Positions 44,411 to 54,848 of a stretch of DNA of 64,000 nucleotides are shown piece by piece (the stretch's first letter is position 1; each line of letters begins with the position of its first letter). The DNA is from Globodera rostochiensis (taxonomy: Eukaryota > Nematoda > Chromadorea > Rhabditida > Heteroderidae): contig JAEVLN010000010.1 of assembly GCA_018350325.1 (NCBI GenBank), positions 2,294,001 through 2,358,000 on the forward strand, in the 5' to 3' direction. The position numbers and the translations under genes were made by a program. Below the pieces are notes generated by a model. It was not told where the DNA came from, ran no database searches, and saw nothing but the letters and a program-made list of their open reading frames with translations.

Positions 44411-44983
44411 TTTTTCGTAATTCAAAAATGTCATAATTTTCTAAGATAAAGTCAATTTTGACTAAATCTAATGATTTTTATCTTTATTTTGACTAAAATA
44501 ATCGGTTTAAAAGCTTTGACCTTACCTGAATTGATCAAATAATGCACAATTAATTTATGCAAGTGTAAAATTACCTTAAGAACATTGTTTTTTGCGATTT
44601 TCCACAAATCAGTTGTAAAATTTTTCAAAAAAAGGTTCAATTTAGGAGTGCATTTTTAAAGAAAATTGGTCAGGAATAAGGCTGTCGGTTTCAAACCGAA
44701 CCGAACCGAACCGAGACCGAAAACCGACATTTTTTGGTTCGGTTTTCGGTTATCGGTTCGGTTAACCGAAAGCTTCGGTTCGGTTTTTGGTTATCGGTTC
44801 GGTTAACCGAAAGTTTCGGTTCGGTTACCGGTTTCGGTTCGGTAAAACCGAAAGTTTCGGTTCGGTTACCGGTTTCGGTTCGGTTAAACCAAAAGTTTCG
44901 GTTCGGTCTGACATTCTGTTTCAGTAATTTGAATTTTTGACTAATACATTTTAAATTGTGGCATTATTTTACCCTTTTTGGTG

Positions 44984-45104
44984 TACCGTATATACTGTTT
45001 TAATTCCACCGGCGACATTATTTTTCAACCCCCTCAGAAAGGGCGACATTATTAGAGGTGGTGGCATTATTACAGGGAGTGGAATTAAAACAGTATATAC
45101 GGTA
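44984..45104. mobile_element. TA-type inverted-repeat MITE (nested)
   Basis: 121 bp with near-perfect 26-bp inverted ends beginning TACCGTATATACTGTTTTAA. TA at both borders is what Tc1/mariner-type insertion would leave. Lies inside the larger element at 44677-45834. Confidence 0.75.
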
Positions 45105-45117
45105 TACTTGATTCATC

Positions 45118-45240
45118 TGAATGATGGTGTAGTGGTTAGTTGTGGTAGCGTGATTGCTTTGTCTTGTGGTTCTAACCCCGATTAGGTAAATGATTTCTTA
45201 TGACTTTCATTGAGTATTTATGGAGTAGAGTAGTAACAAT
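45118..45240 (+). repeat. tRNA-like SINE-type sequence
   Basis: TGGTGTAGTGGTTAG resembles an A box and GTGGTTCTAACCCCGA a B box, 40 bp apart, followed by AAATGATTTCTTATGACTTTC. A related tail (AAATCATTTTTCTGACTTTC) occurs at 51201 after GGTTCAAATCTCC. Probably a tRNA-derived SINE rather than a tRNA gene. Confidence 0.5.
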
Positions 45241-45834
45241 TTCAAACACTTTTAAATTATTTCCGATTTTTTAAAAATATTTTTGGACTGAATTTAATTT
45301 TTAAATTGATTTTTTGGTTGGAGAACTCGCCGATTATTTATAACATTCCTAACTTGTCTCATGTTGAGTTTTTGTTTTGTAAGATTGGTAATTATTAGCA
45401 AAGTTCTTAACAAAATCACAGCATTTTTAAAATTTTGGTTGCAAATCTCGTAATAAAATTGAGGCAAAAATTCAAAATTTTCTCGGCGGCGCCTATCGGC
45501 ACCGCCGACACCCCCCCCCCCTACTAAAGCAGAATTCGCAAAATTTTGCATTTTTGAAAATTCCTTAACCAAAATGGGGAGTAAAAACTAAAAATGCACC
45601 CCTAAAATCGAACATTTTTTGGAAAAATTGCTTAACAAAATGCTAGAAAAATGACCCCCTAAAAACCGTCTGGGAAATGGAGTTTTCAACCATTGGGTCC
45701 GGAAAACCAAAAATTTCGGTTCGGTTTCGGTTAACCGAAAGTTTCAGTTCGGTTCGGTTTGAAACCGAAGGGTTCGGTTCGGTTATCGGTTTCGGTTTCG
45801 GTTAACCGAAAATTATTTGAAACCGACAGCCTTA

Positions 45835-46385
45835 GTCAGGAATACATTTTTGGTAATGCCAAAGATGGTGTGCCCAGGCACGTATTTAGGATTTTAAAAA
45901 GTCGATTTTTAGGGGGTGTATTTTAGGGTTTTATTAAGCAATTTTTCCCCGAAATTTTTGTTTTTAGGGGGGTGTATTACTTTTTATTGCGTTTTGATAA
46001 AGAGTTTTGAAAAATGTTCGGTTTTTAGGGATAAACCAAAAGATATTAATTATGCATTTTTCAAATATTTAAGCTCAGAATTCTGTAATGAATTTTCACC
46101 ATAAAGGCCATCTTTAGGGGGTGTAAAAAAGTCTCGAAAATCGAGACTAAATACGCGAGACTCGAGACCAAGCACAAGACCCAAAAAACTCGAGACTTTT
46201 CTCGAGTCGATACTCGATATCGAAACTCTTATGCAGCACTAGTTTGTATTTTTCCAAATTCAATTTTAATTGGGTAAAAATAGCGGTGTTCAAACCCGGG
46301 TTAAAAGCACCCTTGGTTCTCGCGCTTCCACCATTTTCTCCTCACCGGTTTATCGCTGATAACAAATAAATTTTGTAATTGAATT
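45835..46385. other. Repeat-rich spacer
   Basis: Blocks of TTTTTAGGGGG repeat (45900-46120) and a CTCGAG-type arm (46128-46241) ending GTGCTGCAT in inverse. No gene seen. Confidence 0.5.
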
Positions 46386-46482
46386 TAAGGTTGGCGAACC
46401 CTGAGAATTCTTCGATCGGACCGAACCGAACCGAAAAAATCCGGGTTTTACGGTTCGGTTTCGTTCTGAACCGTCAACCCTA
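46386..46482. mobile_element. hAT-like MITE, 97 bp
   Basis: Ends TAAGGTTGGCGAACCCTGA and, inverted, TAGGGTTGACGGTTCAGAAC. Flanks ATTGAATT (46378-46385) and ATTGAAAT (46483-46490) match at 7 of 8. Body has GAACCGAACCGAA and GGTTCGGTT words, like the element at 44677. Confidence 0.7.
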
Positions 46483-47360
46483 ATTGAAATGTTGAACGAT
46501 TATAAAAGACAAAGAAAATTATATTAAAACACTCTAATTATTTAAAAAATTTAAGCTGGTTATTAAATATTCTAAATTTTACGCGTTAATTTATTCGATA
46601 AACAAAAAGCAAATTATATTAATAGGTATATAGAAAAATTTACTTTTTTAAGTTGAATTTATTTTCACCGTTTTTAGAATTACGAATTTTCTCGATTTTT
46701 AAGTTCCGGTTCGTTGTTCTTGATTTGTGTAAATTTTCTCAATTTTAGCATTTAGTTTCGACTCTCGTCATGAATTTTTGAGTTTCCGTAAATTGAAGTC
46801 TTGGCATTCATAGCATACTCCAAATATTCCAAATATATATACAGATGGCGTCGTACTTCAACGACAGTCAAGCAGTACATTATTAGCACAACATTCTTCA
46901 CCAAAAAATCTGCAAAACGGAAATTGGCGCAAGAAAGTGCAGAGCAAACATTGCGAATGCAAGAAGGCCGCCCCCCCCTCGCCCTGCCGCGGCCGGAAAA
47001 TCTTTGTTTTGTTTCTTCTGCTGTTGGCCCATTCTTTTGCACCCCCACCCACCTACCACTAACCAACCATCTTTCTGGCCCCATTATATTATTTATTTTA
47101 TAATATTTTTGTCTCATCTCAACCGGATTACCCACCCCCCTCTCCCCCCTCCCCCAAGGGGATGCGTAAATGTGAAAAGTGGAAATTCGTCGAATTTGAA
47201 GAAAATTTTTTCTGACAAAAGAAAGCAAAAAATTGCTGAATTTAGCATGTGTTGTTATTTTATGCAAAATTTGTACAATAAAAAATAGTTTTCTTTTACA
47301 TTTTGTTTATCCGATGGAAAATAGGAGTAAAAATATTAATTTAATTCTAATTTTATCAGC
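46483..47360. other. Upstream region of the membrane-protein gene
   Basis: AT-rich, then C-rich around 46970-47160 with CCCCCCCTC tracts. Several overlapping frames exist but none has splice or codon support. Confidence 0.35.
47355..47360 (+). promoter_or_regulatory. Probable trans-splice acceptor
   Basis: TTTTATCAG ends 7 bases before the ATG at 47366. An acceptor so close to a start codon, with no upstream coding exon, is typical of nematode spliced-leader addition. Confidence 0.4.
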
Positions 47361-47365
47361 AAAAA

Positions 47366-48863
47366 ATGGCACAGGAACCGCGAACACCTTGGTCTCGATG
47401 GGATCTGCCAGTGGGAGGTGCTTCTTTGTATATTTTTATAATTTAATTATTTTTCCACAACAATTTTATTTTATTTATTTTTAATATATCCGGAAGCATA
47501 TAAATTAAAAACACTTATTAAACTATAAATGCACAACTTTTGCATTCTAAAATAGATCATTTCAAACAAATTGTTTTAACAAATTTATTTCATAAAAATA
47601 TGCAGAACCATCACAGCAGCAGCCACTAAAGGGTCCACCAGCCTTAGGACGACAATTTGATGTTCCAAATTTGGCAATTCCCCCCAACTCTAATTATCAA
47701 CAACAATTTCCACCATCGCATCCTTCTGGCGCTATTGTCGATGCATTTTTGGTCGCCAAAGAGCCAAATCGTATGGGTTTTAAAAAATATTGAAAACCTT
47801 TTTTTCGATTAATTTAAATAAAAAATTATCTTTAAACTTCTTTTTTGTAGAAAAATTTGTAATTAGAGTACACAAATTTAGGTGCTAGATTTGTTACCCC
47901 CCCCCCCCCGCCCATAAACTGAATAGAGCGGCATCGGATTGAGAGACTGAAATGTCCGTCTTGGGACTGAAATTTTCCCCCTTATATGGTTCCTTTTACA
48001 ATATTTCTGTTAGTCAATTAGTCCCGGTTTTTTTACTGGGATTTAAGCAATGTTTTTTCTTATAAAATTCCGGCGCCTAGTAAATAATTTTTTTAATTTT
48101 TAAACTTTTCTTTTTGGTGCTTTGTTTTCAAGTAATATCAAAATTGGCACAAAAAACCCTCAAAAATCTTAAAAAGTTACAAAAACCCTCACGAAGAAAA
48201 ATCCTTTGGCAGCCCTACCTAATGACAACTTTTAAGTGAATTTTTCAAAAATTAAAAAAAAAATTAAATTTACTTTGAAAATTTAGATTTTCCTGTTTCC
48301 GTTCTTTTTTGGCCGTTTTTTCCGTTTTCCGTTAAAAAAATCTTTTCTTTTTCTTTTTTTCAAAATAGGCTTCCCCACCCATCCCTGGTGGGCTTGTCCC
48401 ATTAACATGCAACAAAAAAATGAACAAATATTTTTTTAAATTAAAAAAAATTTTATCACCAAAAATTATTAAAATTAAAATTTTTCAGCTGAAGACCCAT
48501 CGTTTTACAATTGCATTTATGGCGTACCAAACAATTTACAACAAATCATTCAAGAGTGCCATGTGGAGGTCGACTGCTGTGAGCGGACGTGCTGTGACAC
48601 TAATTGGCACATTTTTAAACAATTTGTCATCTATTAGTAAATAAATATAAATTTTTAATTTAAATTTTATTAAAAATATAAAATTAAAAACACAATACCG
48701 TTTAATTTAGTTTTCTAATTTTACAATTCCTTTATTTTTTTTAATTAGGCAAGCTAAATATGCATGGGCAATTGTTCTTCTGTCGTTAATTTGTCTCGTT
48801 GTTGTAATTGCGTTGATTGTCTGGTTGGTGTACATTGAGTCTCAAAAAAAAAAATTATTTTAA
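47366..48863 (+). CDS. Proline-rich single-pass membrane protein with CCx3CC motif
   Basis: Exons 47366-47417, 47606-47776, 48489-48606 and 48749-48863; 151 residues. The N-terminal half is proline/glutamine-rich (EPSQQQPLKGPPALGRQF, NSNYQQQFPPSHPSGA). Then come FYNCIYGVPNNLQQIIQECH and VEVDCCERTCCDTNW, followed at once by a membrane helix (AWAIVLLSLICLVVVIALIV) and a short basic tail. A CC-x3-CC knot just before a helix is the layout of the Shisa/WBP1/VOPP1 superfamily, a plausible but unproven assignment. No signal peptide, so orientation is uncertain. The third donor must be GC (AATTG|GCACAT) to avoid a stop, the weakest point of the model. Confidence 0.62.
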
Positions 48864-50039
48864 AAAATGAAAATAAAATTGGCACTTTTTGGTTATCGTT
48901 TCGATTGGATAAACAATTCCCAAAAATATAATTTAAAAGTAAATTTGGGGGCGGGGGGAGGCTGTTACGATAACCGAAAAGTATCAAAATGTTTTATAAA
49001 AGGCAAGCCTAATGAAAATTTTGGAGGCTGTCGTAAAAAAGAGCTCTAAACAAAATTCTTAAAAATTTTAAAAATTTCGATTTTTTAAAGGCTGATTGTA
49101 TGGCTATTGAACAGAGCAAGGGACAAAGCACAGAGAAAAAAATTGCTTGAGGGCGAAGGCTCCACTTATGCTTCTTCACATGTAAAGTTAAAATGAGAAA
49201 AAAAAAATTCACGAAATTTAAGGTCAATATTGCGCCACCTTACACGCTTGGAGCAAATCCGAATGGAACGCTCAGAAGATATTAAAATGAATAAAAAATC
49301 GTGGTTTATTAGTGTCTTTGAAAATATAATTTTGTTTTTTTATTATTTCGCTAACACACATCAGCAGGGGTAAAATTTTTAGGCTTAAGCCTTTTTTTGC
49401 AGCTTTTTGACGCGTTATGCACGAAAAATCTAGGCGCCTATTTCGAGATTTTTCGGGCCTAAAAATTTTATCCCTGCACATTAGCGATGTGCCACCGGTC
49501 CGTGGCACTTTTTTGGACCGGTTTTAATTTTGGGGGATAACGACGTCGATGAGGCCGGGGTCGGGGGCGATATATCGGGGTCCTTTGCGGGCGTCAAGTC
49601 GGGGAGTGTGGCCCAAAAAAAAAAATAAATTTTTTCGTTTTACGCAAGCGAACGATGCGTCTGCTTTCGCTTTTCTCATTTATTTAATTTTGTTTGCTAT
49701 TGACAGCTGCTGCTCTTTTAGTGACAGCAGCTGTCAGCTTCCGAACCGCTCAACTTTTTGTGCTGCTTTAAATGTTCCTCGAAAAATGTTTATTAGAAAA
49801 AATAGCGATCATTTGGTGGAATATTTTGAAGGCTTTTCCTTTTATTTCTTGAATTTTTTAAAAATTTCAAATGTTTTAAATGTACAGGTAAACATTTTTA
49901 AAATGAGAATATAAAATTAATGACTTTTTTCTACATAAAAAAAGAAATAAAATTTCTTTAATTTTTGTGATTAAATTGTTGAATAACATTTAATTTCCAA
50001 TTTTAAATCCACCTTTTTTTAATTTTTAGTTTAAAAATA
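48864..50039. other. Spacer with one hAT-like element
   Basis: Apart from the element at 49365-49476 and a GGGGTCGGGGGCG-rich block at 49550-49610, no coding signal was accepted. TTTTTAG at 50024-50030 is a likely trans-splice acceptor for the next gene. Confidence 0.4.
49365..49476. mobile_element. hAT-like MITE, 112 bp
   Basis: Ends CAGGGGTAAAATTTTTAGGC and, inverted, CAGGGATAAAATTTTTAGGC. Flanks CACATCAG (49357-49364) and CACATTAG (49477-49484) match at 7 of 8. A partial relative, ending CCTAAAAATCCCATCCCTG, lies at 54537-54556. Confidence 0.78.
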
Positions 50040-50753
50040 ATGGAGTTTGTGAACTATTGGCCCTATTACTCTTACAGTCCCTACTATAAATATGGCTACA
50101 GTAAGCCCACTGTAGACTCATACTTTTCTACACCGTACCTTCGTCACAACTATTTGCCCGACTACCACAGACCGTCGGTGTGGAGCTACGACAAGTTGGG
50201 CACGTACAATTCACGAACTGAAGCCGGCGTTCGACAAGCATCGACCAGGTATTGAAATTGTCCTTGGGCCCGGAGGGTAAAATTTGGCTACAAATTATGC
50301 CAAAAAAATTTTTTTTCAAATTTGGGTGTCGTAAATAGGTCGAACATTATACCAAATGAAAGCTCTCGATGAGGAGAAGCAATTAATAAGCAAAAACTAA
50401 GCGATCTGATAATTATGAAAAAAGTTATGGCCAGAAAACTTCCAAACGTGGCCATTTTTTGAGTTTTCACTTTTTTTGGCCATAACTTTTTTGAGCATTG
50501 TCCGATCACTTACAAATTAGCTTTAACTTAAATATAACTCTATCTCATCGCAAGCTTTCATTTGTATTATGTTCGACCTAATCGGTTTAGGTTGAAGAAA
50601 GTTTTAAAACCTCGGCGCATAGTTTGTTTCTTGTAAAAATTGAAATTTTATATTTATTTAACTTTGATAATTAAATTCAAATTTTTCCCTTTTTATCAAA
50701 GGATGATGCTTTCCGGAAAGTTCGCGCTGGCCTATTGCAAACCTTCAGAATGA
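50040..50753 (+). CDS. Small tyrosine-rich protein
   Basis: Exons 50040-50248 and 50702-50753, in phase, 86 residues. Begins MEFVNYWPYYSYSPYYKYGY and continues STPYLRHNYLPDYHRPSVWS, YDKLGTYNSRTEAGVRQAST, RMMLSGKFALAYCKPSE. No signal peptide or membrane helix. TTTTTAG lies just upstream of the ATG, consistent with spliced-leader addition. The codon content is less AT-skewed than in the surroundings, suggesting purifying selection. I do not recognise a named family; a conserved nematode structural or muscle-associated protein is a guess. The intron (50249-50701) contains a complete foldback element (50336-50582). Confidence 0.65.
50336..50582. mobile_element. Foldback MITE, about 245 bp
   Basis: TAGGTCGAACATTATACCAA at the left pairs with the inverted right end TAGGTCGAACATAATACAAA, and pairing continues inward through AAAGCT. 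The central part repeats GTTATGGCCA in both orientations. TA borders suggest a TA-targeting family. Confidence 0.8.
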
Positions 50754-52416
50754 AGAGGACTAAATGTAATTCATATATAGAAGGAATACACAATTTTTTG
50801 TGAAGATATTTTGCTCTGCACAATGCCCAAAATATTTTTGTTTTCAAAATTTTGAATCAATTTGCTTAGTGTTCAGAAATATATATTTTTTTTTTTTTGC
50901 ATTGGAAGTGAGCGAATATTTGTCTCATTGTAGTGTAAAGACAGGTTTATGCTGTTCCAAATCAAACCGAAGAAGCGTGTGGATTGCGAATTGCTGAAAT
51001 TGCGGCCTTTTTTGGGTTGCGGATTTTTTGATTTTTTCCGCAATTTGGATCCGCAATCGGTGGTTTTAGAAAATTTTTTTGAAACAAATACTTTTAATGA
51101 CTTCAATTTTCCTAACAAAGATTGTTCAAAGTGCGTATAGTGATGAGTGGTGTATACATTTTAAGTGTGGGTGGACTGTGGTTCAAATCTCCGACTGTAT
51201 AAATCATTTTTCTGACTTTCTCTGAACATTTACGGTGGTGTAAACAATTCTAAAAATTCTTTTAACTTTCTCAATTTTTTCAGATGACAATTAACTAGTT
51301 TTTATTCATTTTTTGTTGGACGAAATCAAAAAACCATGGGAGGGAGGGAGGACTTTTGTTTTGCAACATTCCTAATTTTTGGACAAATCTTCTTAACAAT
51401 CTTGTTCAATCTTCAAGAAAAAATTTTCCCGGAGGCACCTATCGGCGCCGCCGGACCCCTTACCACTCCTAAAAGCTCCAAAAAAGTACCGTATTTTTTA
51501 AATTTTGGTTGCAAATCTCTTAACAAAGTTCATTAAAATTTCAAAAATTTTTCTCGACGGCGCCTATCGGCACCGCCAACCCCCATCCCACCCCCCTAAA
51601 AGTTATCAGAATCTCAAAAAAAATTAGGATGGATGAGGCAATAGTTGATATTTTGATAATAATCAATTTCGATTAATCCCGATCCCGATCCCGGCCAACT
51701 ACTTACGTAAACCTATTATTGTTTATGAAAATTTTGTCCGACGGCGCCTGTCGGCATCGCCGGGCTCTCCTTCTCATAAAAATTAAATCAATTTTTTAGA
51801 AGCGCATTTTTGGCCCAAAAAAAGATGTATTTTTTAAGGGTGCATTTTTTGTTAGAAAATAATTTTGATTTTTAAAAAAGGTCCCCCAAAAAATTGTTTT
51901 ACCAAAATTGCGGATTGCGGATTGCTGAAATTGCGGCCTTTTTGGGGTTGCGGATTGCGGCTTGCGGATTTTTTTTCGAGATTGCGTATTGCGTATTGCG
52001 GATTGCACGCAATCAGAATCCGATTGCGTCCAGCCCTGTTCCGAACCCCGAGTACCGAGCACAGCAAGCAGTTCATGAATCAACCAGTCCAGCGGAGATC
52101 GCTTAATCATTTAACCCTTCTCTCCATTTTTGGGTCAAAACTAACGTAAACCTCCCAATCAATATATTGCATTTGCTAATTTCCCCCCAATTCCCCCCAG
52201 TTATCAATTTTTGGTCCATTAACGTAATTGAGAATGCCCATGTCACTCTTTCTCTTACCCCACCAAATTTCCTTTCCAACGAATTTTGTGCCTAAACCTT
52301 ATCCATAAAAAATTTTTAATCAACAAATTAATTATACCATCATACAATAAATAAATAAATAAATAAATCTTTTTTACACAAATTAACATATTCAAAATTT
52401 AGAATTCTCTTTTTCG
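50754..52416. other. Repeat-rich intergenic region
   Basis: Contains GGATTGCGGATTGCGG repeats (50985-51055 and 51900-52035, the latter ending GCGTCCAGCCCTG), a tRNA-like B box at 51178-51192, and GC-palindrome repeats at 51423-51462, 51553-51595 and 51735-51770. No gene supported. An AAATAAATAAATAAATA microsatellite lies at 52348-52368, before the dehydrogenase. Confidence 0.55.
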
Positions 52417-54204
52417 ATGGATTCCGCCGATGTTTATTCCTATTCTGAACAATTAGTGGCATTTGGACAAAAAATAGTTCCCTTTTTGCCTTATGCTTTT
52501 GCCCCATTTGGCGTCGTCTACGGCGTCTACAAATTGCTTAACTATTTAATCCGAGCGCCACACAAACGACTCGAACTTCGGGACAAAACTGTGCTCATTG
52601 TTGGCGCCAGTTCGGGATTGGGACGGGCACTTGCGTTCCAATTTTACTCCAAGGTCTTGGAAGGCAATTTTAATTCCCGGGAGGGGGGGGGGGGGGGGTC
52701 ATATTTGGGGATGCAATTTATTATTCATTATCTCCATTTCTAGCGTGTCAAAGACAAAATGCCAACCACAGGCCTAAAACGGTCAAAATGCCAACCAGGC
52801 GCCTAAAACGGTCAAAATGCCAACCAGGCGCCTAAAACGGTCAAAATGCCAACCAGGCGCCTAAAACGGTCAAAATGCCAACCAGGCGCCGAAAACGGTC
52901 AAAATGCCACCAGTTGGCATTTTGACTAAGCAAATTTATAGTCTTGAGCAGCTTGACCAAGAACCGGCCGGCGCCGGGATTTTTTAAATTTTGCCCAAAA
53001 CATTCTTTTTTGTGGAGGTCGTGCGTGGGTTTGAGTCCCACCCGGGGTTACCATTTTGCCTATTCTTTACTATTGATATGACTTTTAGGGTGCCAAATTG
53101 ATTTTAGCCGCCCGAAGCATTGACAAATTAGAAGCGTTGTGCGATGAATTGACTCAATTTGGTGAAGAAAATTGCATCCGTAATGGCCACGTGCCCGTCT
53201 ACCGCTATTTGGATCTTTCGGAGCTGAACGACGACGGGATGGCACAAATTAGGGAACTATGCACTTTTGCAATTGACGGCAAAACCATCGATGTGTTGGT
53301 CAACAATGCCGGACTCTCGAGCCGAGGCTCTTGCTCGGAGACATCGATGACGGTCTATCGGCAATTGATGGAGGTTCTGCTCCTTGTTTTTGGTTCGAGA
53401 CTTGAAATTTACCAAGAGTCGAGACCGAGAAATGACACCGAGACTCGAGACCGAGACCCCAAAAAACCGAGCAATTTCTCGGTTCGAGACCCGAGATCGA
53501 GACTCTCGAACAGCCCTAGTTTTTGGCACGTCAATGTGCCAATAAAAACGGGAAAGCATTCATCAACGACTTTTGTAGGTGAATTTCTTCGGCTATGTTG
53601 CCATCACCAGGGCACTTTTGGATTGTATTCCGGATGACGGTGCCATTCTGAACATCAACAGCATTCAAGGACGAGTGGCACTTCCTTACAGAAGTCCCTA
53701 TTCCAGCTCCAAGCATGCCATCCAAGTATTAAGCTGAAATTTTCGGCGTTTAAGCCCTAAGGGTGTTTCTTTTGTTAAGGCATTTTTTGACAGTCTCCGT
53801 GGTGAAGAGAGGCCGCAATTGCAAATTCTCACTGTAAATGCCGGATACATAAATGTTGAGTTTTTTTGTGGCATTTTTGGCATTCAATTTAATTTACTGT
53901 TTTGTGTTTAAAGACCGGCTTCGGCTCCCGGGCGCTGGACCCGCAGGGCAACCCGATGGGGCGTGAGGATCCAAATCAGCTGCAGGGAATGAGTCCGGAA
54001 CACGCTGCACGTCGAATTGTGGCCGAACTGGAGAGGCGCAACACCGAGTTGGTGTTGGCACCGTTACACATCCGGATGGCCATACTGCTCCGACTCGTTG
54101 CACCGGACATGCTATGGCACATTCTCCGACGAAAAGCGCTTGCGGGGAAAGTGAGGGAGCAAAGAAATGTCGAGGAGGAGGAAAAAATAACGAAAGCGCA
54201 ATAA
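52417..54204 (+). CDS. Membrane-anchored short-chain dehydrogenase/reductase (DHRS7-like)
   Basis: NAD(P)-dependent oxidoreductase. Exons 52417-52653, 53089-53373, 53579-53725, 53780-53854 and 53914-54204 are all phase 0 and give 344 residues. N-terminal hydrophobic segment (VPFLPYAFAPFGVVYGVYKL), then the cofactor motif GASSGLGR, LAARSIDKLE, NNAG, INSIQGRVALPYRSPY, the catalytic YSSSK and VNAGYI, and TGFGSRALD; the C-terminus is basic/acidic (VEEEEKITKAQ). This layout fits the DHRS7/DHRS7B group of ER-membrane enzymes, substrate unknown. Intron 1 holds a 29-bp tandem repeat and a tRNA-like scrap; intron 2 holds a hAT-like element. Confidence 0.9.
52757..52912. repeat. 29-bp tandem repeat in dehydrogenase intron 1
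   Basis: Five units of the type CCAGGCGCCTAAAACGGTCA followed by AAATGCCAA. Confidence 0.9.
53394..53518. mobile_element. hAT-like MITE in dehydrogenase intron 2
   Basis: Perfect 8-bp duplications GTTTTTGG (53386-53393 and 53519-53526). The right end, inverted, reads TAGGGCTGTTCGAGAGTCTC; the left end lacks the first eight bases of that terminus and begins TTCGAGACTTG. Fills most of the 205-bp intron. Confidence 0.88.
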
Positions 54205-54848
54205 AGTGCATTGCAGAATTATTTGACAAAAAGAAGAAATTAAACAGTTTGGTATTTTGCTTAGACGACATTTTGCAATAGGTATTTCGAGCAGTTTGTC
54301 CTATTTGCTTGCTTTCAATTTAGGGTTTAAGAAAGTTACCTATATTTTTTAAGAATATGTTGCATGAATTTTTAGATCACTGAATTAAAAACACTTTCTT
54401 CCTTTTAACAGACTCAACCGTTACAGACTCAACTGTCTCAGACTCAAAGCCTATTTTTGCTTATGAGCTTGGGGTTTAGAGCCTATTTTTGGCATTTTTT
54501 CAGACCTTTTTAGACGTCTATTTCGAGATTTTTCGAGCCTAAAAATCCCATCCCTGATAATTTCATATAGTTTAAGTTTATAAAATGCATTTCAGTACAT
54601 CTCCGGTGACCATCATTTACTGTTTATGCGAATGTTCAGGTAAAAAATTTACAAATAAATAAAAAGAAAGAGGAAAGAAAGCCCAACAATTGAAGAGATG
54701 GAATAAATAATCACAATAATTGGAGTAATTTTTTGATCAGAATTTAAAAATTAGCCTCATTTTCCTCCACAAAATGAGGCTAAAATCTCTGGGAGTCCTG
54801 TACATATGTGGTCATGTAATTGATGTTTTGATGCATTGATGTGCGCAT
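54205..54848. other. Downstream spacer
   Basis: Contains the partial CCTAAAAATCCCATCCCTG element end at 54537-54556. No gene seen. Confidence 0.35.

Larger units (their letters stand above)
44677..45834. mobile_element. hAT-like element, 1.16 kb, GGTTCGGTT repeats, with nested insertions
   Basis: Perfect 8-bp duplications GTCAGGAA (44669-44676 and 45835-45842). Ends TAAGGCTGTCGGTTTCAAAC and, inverted, TAAGGCTGTCGGTTTCAAAT. Both arms (44690-44910 and 45700-45820) repeat GGTTCGGTTACCGG words. The middle carries a TA-flanked inverted-repeat element (44984-45104), a tRNA-like sequence (45118-45240) and a GC-palindrome repeat (45480-45525). No transposase frame seen. Confidence 0.9.

Noticed and set aside
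44280..46241. One 2-kb element bounded by TAGTGCTGCA ends
   Set aside because: Inverted ends agree but the flanking 8-mers (ATAGAGAA and GTTTGTAT) do not match.
46752..47288. Overlapping long frames on both strands
   Set aside because: No splice sites, start context or recognisable motif; composition is C-rich low complexity.
51423..51600. Helitron 3' ends (hairpin plus CTAAAAG)
   Set aside because: A hairpin is present, but no consistent CTRR terminus, 5' TC end or A|T insertion site could be shown from these copies.
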